A DNA stretch of 10,069 nucleotides from Burkholderiales bacterium (GTDB taxonomy: Bacteria > Pseudomonadota > Gammaproteobacteria > Burkholderiales > Usitatibacteraceae): the NCBI GenBank assembly GCA_025936275.1, contig JAICTR010000069.1:1-10069 (forward strand). Reading direction: 5' to 3'. Below the pieces are notes generated by a model, which saw only the letters and a program-made list of their open reading frames with translations, had not been told where the DNA came from and searched no databases. This document shows positions 5,815 through 10,069 of the stretch, one piece after another. How positions within the stretch are numbered: the stretch's first letter is position 1; each line of letters begins with the position of its first letter. The position numbers and the translations under genes were made by a program.

Positions 5815-6711
5815 TTATGTTTTCGATGAATCGGATGATGCGATGCGCCGGTCGAGCTCCGCGCTGACGGCGCTCGTCGAAGCCGCGGGCTTCGGGAAAC
5901 CTTCGCGCAGCTTCAACCGCGTCGAGCGCTCGAAGAAGGCGACGGTGCCCTCGGTCATCGGGGCTTGGAGCCCCAGCTCGCGCAGTAACCCAAGCACCTC
6001 GCGCATCTCGTGCATGCGCCGCTCGTGCGCCGTGGCGTGGGTGCGAACCCAGTTGCCGCCGACATCCTCGAACGACGCGGCATCGAGCGTCGCGACGACC
6101 TCCTTCCACAGCGCGTCCTCGACGCCCGCACGCCGCGCGGCGAGAAGCGATTCCACGAGCAGCGCCTCGATGCCCTTCGAGAAGACGCTTCGCAGCATCT
6201 TGAAGCTCGAGGCCTTGCCGATCTCGGTGCCGTAGGCCCGCACGTCGAGGCCGAGCGACGTGAGTTGTGCCGCGACTTCCGCCGCGCGCGCGCCGCACGC
6301 GAGCACCTTCGCCTTCGCGCCCGCGACGCCCACCGCGGAAAGGATCGCGCCCTCGACGAATTCGGCCCCCGAGCCCGAGGCGATCGCCGCGGCCTCGCGC
6401 TTCATCGCGGGCGAGGTCGCGTTGAGGTCCATGTAGACCTGCCCCGGACGAAGGTGCGGCGCGCAGCGGCGCGCGGCCTCGATCGCGGAATCGGTAGTGA
6501 CGGTGGAAAGGACCAGATGCGCCGAGGGGATCATCCCGGCGAGCGGCATGAACCGCGGCGGCGCACCCCGCGCCCGCGCGGCGAGTTTCTCGCGCCCGCC
6601 GTCGCGCTCGAGCAGCACGTCGTACGCCACGACCGTCGCACCCGCCGCCTGCAGCGCCGCGGCGAAATGCGACGCCACCTCGCCGAATCCCACGAAGCCT
6701 ATTGTTTTCAA
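5815..6711 (-). CDS. NAD-binding dehydrogenase, 3-hydroxyisobutyrate dehydrogenase-like with DUF1932-type C-terminus
   Basis: A 298-residue oxidoreductase of the beta-hydroxyacid dehydrogenase superfamily. The N-terminal Rossmann domain starts IGFVGFGEVA (GXGXXA at G8-G10-A13), with D31 at the end of the second strand, favouring NAD over NADP. DLNATSP (95-101) and EGAILSAVG (120-128) match the substrate-side motifs. K171 in KASSFKMLRS fits the catalytic lysine. The helical C-terminal domain (about 180-250, with WVRTHATAHERRMHEM) resembles DUF1932 (PF09130) rather than the usual NAD_binding_11 domain. The best start is TTG at 6711: GGGAGG lies 6 bases before it, and the Rossmann strand begins at once. 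An in-frame ATG 60 bp upstream would add residues with no family match and place the Shine-Dalgarno inside the gene. It probably oxidises a hydroxy acid linked to the downstream aldolase; the substrate is unknown. Confidence 0.87.
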   Translation of the reverse strand: MKTIGFVGFGEVASHFAAALQAAGATVVAYDVLLERDGGREKLAARARGAPPRFMPLAGMIPSAHLVLSTVTTDSAIEAARRCAPHLRPGQVYMDLNATSPAMKREAAAIASGSGAEFVEGAILSAVGVAGAKAKVLACGARAAEVAAQLTSLGLDVRAYGTEIGKASSFKMLRSVFSKGIEALLVESLLAARRAGVEDALWKEVVATLDAASFEDVGGNWVRTHATAHERRMHEMREVLGLLRELGLQAPMTEGTVAFFERSTRLKLREGFPKPAASTSAVSAELDRRIASSDSSKT

Positions 6712-6857
6712 ATGCTTCCTCCCTCCCAGGACGCATTGTAGTGGCGGCCGACCGGAAGCGGCGCGATTCATTGCGGATTCCGCTTAATTAATGCATGTTG
6801 ATCGCGGCGCCGGCGATCGCCGGCGGCCCGACAATCGAGAAGGGCTCCGCGACAAAA
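6712..6857. promoter_or_regulatory. Divergent intergenic region with candidate dehydrogenase promoter
   Basis: The gap separates the dehydrogenase (-) from the lipoprotein gene (+). On the minus strand TACAAT (6740-6735) matches five of six bases of the -10 consensus and would give a transcript with a leader of about 17 bases carrying the GGGAGGGAGG ribosome site. No good -35 was found. On the plus strand TTAATTAATGCAT (6784-6796) is an AT-rich island in GC-rich DNA and may mark the lipoprotein promoter. Confidence 0.35.
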
Positions 6858-7499
6858 ATGCGTTCGACTTCCTTCATGAGCGTGGCACTCGCAGCCACGC
6901 TTTCGGCCTGCTCGGTGCTGACACCGGAAATGCAGCCTCTTCCCGTCGCGGCGACCGCCGATGGAACGTCCCAGGCCGATCTCACGCGGAACTGGTGGCA
7001 ATGGGCCGCGTCCTTCGATAGCGCGTCCAGTCCCGTCGCGGACCGGACCGGCGAGCGCTGCGGTAACGGCCAATCGGGCGCGGTGTGGTTCCTCGCGGGG
7101 ACCTATGGATCGAGCGCGGTTCACCGGACCTGCCGCATGCCCGCAGGAAAGCAGCTGTTCTTCCCGCTCATCAACTATGTCGTGATGCCGCGATACGACC
7201 ATTCGATTCCGTGCAAGGAAGCTCGCCTTACCGCGCACGAGATCACCGACTCCGCGATGGGGCTGTTCGCGGAGCTGGACGGCCGCTCGTTCACCGACCT
7301 CGCCGCCCACCGCGTGGCCACGACGGAATGCTTCAACGTGGCGGCGCGCTCTTCCGGCGCTCCGGACTTGTCGCCGTCCGCCTCCGACGGGTACTGGCTG
7401 CTGCTGCCCCCGCTTCCGGCCGGGACGCATCACCTGCGCTTCGGAGGCTCGCTTCCCTCGTTGCGCCAGGACCTCGAGTACACGCTCGTGGTGGAGTAG
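6858..7499 (+). CDS. Predicted lipoprotein of unknown function with NWWQWA motif
   Basis: A 213-residue predicted lipoprotein. With the ATG at 6858, the N-terminus is MRSTSF, a hydrophobic segment, then lipobox LSAC with C18; Ser at +2 favours the outer membrane. After a short linker comes a striking aromatic motif RNWWQWAASF (44-53). It is followed by SPVADRTGERCGNGQSG and VWFLAGTYG, then RTCRMPAGKQLFFPLIN (90-106). Four cysteines (C68, C92, C119, C158) could form two disulfides. I recall this pattern from a broad family of uncharacterised secreted bacterial proteins, but know no assigned function. The C-terminal PLPAGTHHLRFGG segment looks like beta-sandwich strands. An in-frame ATG at 6795 would add 21 residues ahead of a complete lipoprotein signal and is less likely; no strong Shine-Dalgarno decides between them. 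A second ATG at 6876 is also possible. Confidence 0.8.
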   Translation: MRSTSFMSVALAATLSACSVLTPEMQPLPVAATADGTSQADLTRNWWQWAASFDSASSPVADRTGERCGNGQSGAVWFLAGTYGSSAVHRTCRMPAGKQLFFPLINYVVMPRYDHSIPCKEARLTAHEITDSAMGLFAELDGRSFTDLAAHRVATTECFNVAARSSGAPDLSPSASDGYWLLLPPLPAGTHHLRFGGSLPSLRQDLEYTLVVE

Positions 7500-7509
7500 C
7501 GGGAGTGTC

Positions 7510-7544
7510 CGTGCCGCTGCGCGGTGACGCCGCGCGGCGACACG
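7510..7544 (+). terminator. Strong hairpin after the lipoprotein gene, candidate terminator
   Basis: The arm GTGCCGCTGCGCGG (7511-7524) pairs with CCGCGCGGCGACAC (7530-7543) in 13 of 14 positions (one G-U, one C-A mismatch), extended by a C-G pair at 7510/7544, around a TGACG loop. It begins 11 bp after the stop codon at 7499. There is no T-tract, so it may be a factor-assisted terminator or an RNA-protecting stem that separates the lipoprotein gene from the molybdenum-enzyme operon. Confidence 0.5.
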
Positions 7545-7555
7545 TTGCGCGCGTG

Positions 7556-7579
7556 AATCGCCGGTAGCAGAATCGCCGG
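7556..7579 (+). repeat. Short direct repeat ahead of the 2Fe-2S subunit gene
   Basis: AATCGCCGG occurs at 7556-7564 and again at 7571-7579, separated by TAGCAG, a 15-bp period. It lies 30-50 bp before the ATG at 7609, where a regulator could bind. A 9-bp match this close is suggestive only in GC-rich sequence. Confidence 0.3.
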
Positions 7580-7608
7580 ACGCCCCCAACGTTGCCTCGA
7601 GGAATCCC

Positions 7609-8106
7609 ATGACCAAGCTGAACGTGAACGGCCGCGTCCGCACCGTGGACGTGGAGCCCGAGATGCCCCTGCTCTGGGTTTTGCGCGACGAGCTGAAGAT
7701 GCCCGGCACCAAGTACGGCTGCGGCATGGGCCTGTGCGGCGCGTGCACGGTGCTGGTCGATGGCGAGCCGGTGCGCTCGTGCAGCGCGCCGGTGGCCTCG
7801 GTCGCGGGGAAGAAGATCGTCACCATCGAGGGCCTCGCGAAGCCGGGCCTCACCAAGGTGCAAAAGGCGTGGATCGAGCACGCCGTTCCGCAGTGCGGCT
7901 ACTGCCAATCGGGAATGATCATGGCCGCCACCGCGCTTCTCGAGAAGAACCCGAAGCCCACCGATGCGGACATCGATGCGGCGATGACGAACCTCTGCCG
8001 CTGCGGCACTTACGCGCGCGTGAGGAAGGCGATCCATGCCGCGGCCGGCGCGAAGGTCGCCGAGGCCGCGCAGCCGGCGCTCGCCCCCAACGGCCAGAAA
8101 GTCTGA
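7609..8106 (+). CDS. 2Fe-2S subunit of molybdenum hydroxylase (isoquinoline 1-oxidoreductase alpha-like)
   Basis: A 165-residue small subunit of a xanthine-oxidase-family molybdenum hydroxylase, carrying two [2Fe-2S] clusters that move electrons away from the molybdenum centre. The plant-type ferredoxin domain (1-75) has C38, C43, C46 and C58 in YGCGMGLCGACTVLVDG and downstream. The helical second domain (80-150) has C96 and C99 in QCGYCQSGM and C130 and C132 in NLCRCGTY. Q95 lies next to the pterin cofactor in relatives. Both clusters look complete. GAGGA lies 5 bases before the ATG. The gene is followed directly by the large subunit, whose Shine-Dalgarno overlaps this stop codon. There is no export signal, so it probably rides into the periplasm with the Tat-signalled large subunit. 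The Ala/Pro-rich tail after about residue 145 is variable in the family. Substrate class (N-heterocycle or aldehyde) is not fixed by this subunit. Confidence 0.94.
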   Translation: MTKLNVNGRVRTVDVEPEMPLLWVLRDELKMPGTKYGCGMGLCGACTVLVDGEPVRSCSAPVASVAGKKIVTIEGLAKPGLTKVQKAWIEHAVPQCGYCQSGMIMAATALLEKNPKPTDADIDAAMTNLCRCGTYARVRKAIHAAAGAKVAEAAQPALAPNGQKV

Positions 8107-8110
8107 GGAG
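8105..8110 (+). promoter_or_regulatory. Shine-Dalgarno of the molybdenum subunit overlapping the upstream stop
   Basis: GAGGAG starts inside the TGA of the 2Fe-2S gene (8104-8106) and lies 6 bases before the ATG at 8117. This supports the start and tight cotranslation of the two subunits. Confidence 0.75.
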
Positions 8111-8116
8111 CGCGCC

Positions 8117-10069
8117 ATGACCATCACCCTCGATCGCCGCGAGTTCCTCAAGGCCTCCATCGCCGCGGGGGGCGCGCTCGCGCTGGAGTTCTCGTTGCCC
8201 GCCTCCGCCGGCGTGCTCGACATGTCGCGTCCCGGCGAGAAGCCCGAAGTCACTCATTGGATCGTGGTGCATCCCGACGACCGCGTCGTGATCCGCATCG
8301 CGCGCTCCGAGATGGGCCAGGGCAGCATGACCGGCCTCGCGCAGCTGGTCGCCGAGGAGCTGCAGTGCGACTGGCACAAGGTCTCCACCGAGTTCGTCTC
8401 GCCCAACGAGCACATCAAGCGCCATCGCGTGTGGGGCTCGATGTCCACGGGCGGAAGCGCCGCGATCCGCACCTCGCAGGATTACCTGCGCAAGTCCGGC
8501 GCCGCGGCGCGCGAGATGCTGGTCTCCGCGGCCGCCGCGCAGTGGAAGGTGCCCGCCGCCGACTGCAAAGTCGCGAACGGCGTCATCACGCACGGCAAGC
8601 GCCGCACCACTTACGGCAAGGTCGCCGAGCGCGCGGCGAAGCTCGAGACGCCGAAGGACGTCGCGCTGCGCGATGCGAAGGACTGGAGCATCGCCGGCCA
8701 TTCGGTCGCGCGCCTGGACATACCCGACAAGGTGCTGGGCAAGCCCGTGTTCGGCGTGGACGTCGAGCTGCCCGGGATGCTGATGGCCTCGATCGTGCAA
8801 TGCCCGATCTTCCTCGGCAAGGTGAAGAGCGTCGATGCGTCGGATGCGGAAAAGATGCGCGGCGTGAAGGGCATCGTGAAGGAGGCGAATTTCGTCGCGG
8901 TGGTCGCGGACAACTGGTGGCGCGCGAACCAGGCGGCCCGCAAGCTGAAGATCGAGTGGGACGGCGGCGAGTACGCGCAGGCCTCGACGGAGACGATCGA
9001 TGCGTCGTTCCGCCAGGGCCTCGACGCCACCGACCTCGCCACCGCGCGCGAGATGGGCGATGCGGCGACCGCGATGCGCTCCGCGGCCAAGGTGATCGGC
9101 GCGGAGTACGACTCGCCGTACTTGAGCCACGCCACGATGGAGCCGATGACGTGCACCGCGTGGTTCAAGAAGGACGGCACGCTCGAGGTGTGGACCTCCA
9201 CGCAGAACGCCGAGGCCTCGCTCGCCACCGCCGCGGAAACCTCCGGCATTCCGCTCGAGAAGGTCGAGGTGCACAAGCCGCTCCTGGGCGGGGGATTCGG
9301 GCGCCGCGGCGCGCCGCAGGATTACGTGCGCCAGGGTGTGCTGATCGCGAAGCGGTTCCCCGGCACGCCGGTGAAGCTCCTCTGGTCGCGCGAGGAGGAC
9401 ATGCAGCACGGCTTCTACCGGCCGGCCTCTCTCGTGCGCATGCAGGCGGGCCTCGACGCGCAGGGAAACCTCGTCGCGTTCAAGTCCACCATCGCGTGCC
9501 CGTCGATCCTCGCGCTGCTGCGGCCCGAGGCGATCAAGAAAGGCATCGACTTCACCGCGGTGCGCACGTTGAGCGACGCGCCCTACACCATCCCCAACCA
9601 GCAATGCCTCTATGCGATGAGGAACGGCCATGTGCCGGTCGGCTTCTGGCGCGCGCCCGGCTTGCAGAATTCGTTCTATCGCGAATGCTTCCTCGACGAG
9701 GTCGCGTACACCGCGGGGCGCGATCCGGTGGAGTTCCGCCTGGCGATGCTCAAGCAGGGCGACAGGAATCGCGGCGTGCTCGAGGCGGTGGTAAAGGCCG
9801 CCAACTGGGGCTCGCCGCTTCCCGAAGGCGTGGGGCGCGGTGTCGCGGTCTCGGACGGCTTCGGCAGCTACACCGCGATGGTCGCCGAAGCGTCGGTGAA
9901 GGACGGCGCGATCCACGTGCACCGCATCGTGTTCGCGATCGATGCGGGCTACGTGGTGAATCCGGACGCGTGCCGCGCGCAGGCCGAAGGCAACGTGGTC
10001 TTCAACCTCGGCCAGCTCTTCCAGGCGCACACCGTGAAGGACGGGCGCATCGTGCAGTCCAACTTCCAC
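8117..10069 (+). CDS. Molybdopterin-binding large subunit, isoquinoline 1-oxidoreductase beta-like (3' truncated)
   Basis: The catalytic subunit of a xanthine-oxidase-family molybdenum hydroxylase; 651 residues are visible with no stop before the window ends. A Tat signal begins the protein: DRREFLKAS with R7-R8, a hydrophobic stretch, and a likely cut after A31 (ASA). Export therefore occurs after cofactor loading. Family motifs in order are EMGQGSMTG (Q68, pterin contact), an inserted hammerhead-type domain near VARLDIPDKVLGKP, TMEPM (E342), LLGGGFGRRG (391-398), GFWRAPG (509-515) and AIDAGYVVNPDACRAQ near the end. The early position of the MGQG motif, before the hammerhead domain, is the arrangement of IorB-type subunits as opposed to xanthine dehydrogenase. 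IorB-type subunits are usually somewhat over 700 residues, so roughly 80-120 residues should be missing, including the catalytic glutamate motif near the C-terminus. No FAD subunit lies upstream; electrons probably leave through the 2Fe-2S subunit to a cytochrome. The substrate is unknown. Confidence 0.93.
   Translation, partial: MTITLDRREFLKASIAAGGALALEFSLPASAGVLDMSRPGEKPEVTHWIVVHPDDRVVIRIARSEMGQGSMTGLAQLVAEELQCDWHKVSTEFVSPNEHIKRHRVWGSMSTGGSAAIRTSQDYLRKSGAAAREMLVSAAAAQWKVPAADCKVANGVITHGKRRTTYGKVAERAAKLETPKDVALRDAKDWSIAGHSVARLDIPDKVLGKPVFGVDVELPGMLMASIVQCPIFLGKVKSVDASDAEKMRGVKGIVKEANFVAVVADNWWRANQAARKLKIEWDGGEYAQASTETIDASFRQGLDATDLATAREMGDAATAMRSAAKVIGAEYDSPYLSHATMEPMTCTAWFKKDGTLEVWTSTQNAEASLATAAETSGIPLEKVEVHKPLLGGGFGRRGAPQDYVRQGVLIAKRFPGTPVKLLWSREEDMQHGFYRPASLVRMQAGLDAQGNLVAFKSTIACPSILALLRPEAIKKGIDFTAVRTLSDAPYTIPNQQCLYAMRNGHVPVGFWRAPGLQNSFYRECFLDEVAYTAGRDPVEFRLAMLKQGDRNRGVLEAVVKAANWGSPLPEGVGRGVAVSDGFGSYTAMVAEASVKDGAIHVHRIVFAIDAGYVVNPDACRAQAEGNVVFNLGQLFQAHTVKDGRIVQSNFH

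Noticed and set aside
5042..6736. 564-codon minus-strand frame covering both the dehydrogenase and aldolase genes
   Set aside because: It is out of frame with two proteins that have complete active sites and good ribosome sites; its translation is Arg/Gly-rich without motifs.
6795..6857. Longer start for the lipoprotein, adding an extra Ala-rich hydrophobic segment
   Set aside because: It would place a complete lipoprotein signal with its own start Met 21 residues inside the protein; the 6858 start gives a standard signal length, though certainty is moderate.
7919..10069. Very long open frame on the minus strand opposite the molybdenum subunit
   Set aside because: It is antisense to a protein with clear Tat and molybdopterin motifs; its translation is Arg/His/Ala-rich with no family pattern, as expected for the complement of GC-rich coding DNA.
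462..10069. HiPIP as the electron acceptor of the molybdenum hydroxylase
   Set aside because: Both are predicted periplasmic redox proteins, but they are about 7 kb apart with several unrelated and oppositely oriented genes between, so the window gives no support.

Overview
The window is very GC-rich (about two thirds or more by eye). It codes almost wall to wall with strong G/C third-position bias. Together with a Tat-exported HiPIP, an AmiD-type amidase lipoprotein, a GMC oxidoreductase, an HpcH/HpaI aldolase and an IorAB-type molybdenum hydroxylase, this suggests a Gram-negative, aerobic or facultative proteobacterium, most likely betaproteobacterial. That placement is inference; no rRNA or taxonomic marker is present.

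Layout. (1) 1-731, + strand: the 3' end of a glycosyltransferase, then a small exported high-potential iron-sulfur protein. (2) 735-1466, - strand: an AmiD-type N-acetylmuramoyl-L-alanine amidase lipoprotein, convergent with the HiPIP gene with only 3 bp between stop codons; a hairpin covers the junction. (3) 1567-4262, + strand: a GMC-family FAD oxidoreductase whose stop overlaps (ATGA) the start of a membrane-anchored, cysteine-containing protein of unknown function. (4) 4382-4989, - strand: a complete vapBC toxin-antitoxin module with GTGA coupling and a perfect 22-bp inverted repeat centred on the vapB ribosome-binding site. (5) 5053-6711, - strand: a two-gene operon of a TTG-started NAD-binding DUF1932-type dehydrogenase and an HpcH/HpaI aldolase. 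(6) 6858-7499, + strand: a predicted lipoprotein of unknown function, followed by a strong hairpin. (7) 7609-10069, + strand: a 2Fe-2S subunit and the Tat-signalled molybdopterin-binding subunit of an isoquinoline-1-oxidoreductase-like enzyme, cut by the window end.

Working together. Three small transcription units look metabolic and redox-linked. The GMC flavoenzyme probably oxidises an alcohol; the dehydrogenase/aldolase pair probably handles a hydroxy- or 2-oxo-acid; the molybdenum hydroxylase pair probably passes electrons to a periplasmic acceptor, since no FAD/NAD subunit is present. The HiPIP is a periplasmic one-electron carrier, but nothing here ties it to these enzymes. The vapBC module is a self-contained, probably mobile insertion between two metabolic units.

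No tRNA, rRNA, CRISPR array, insertion sequence or phage gene was seen. No clearly new multi-gene system is evident. The best leads are the vapB hairpin/operator, the GMC plus anchored-protein pair, and the two families of unknown function.
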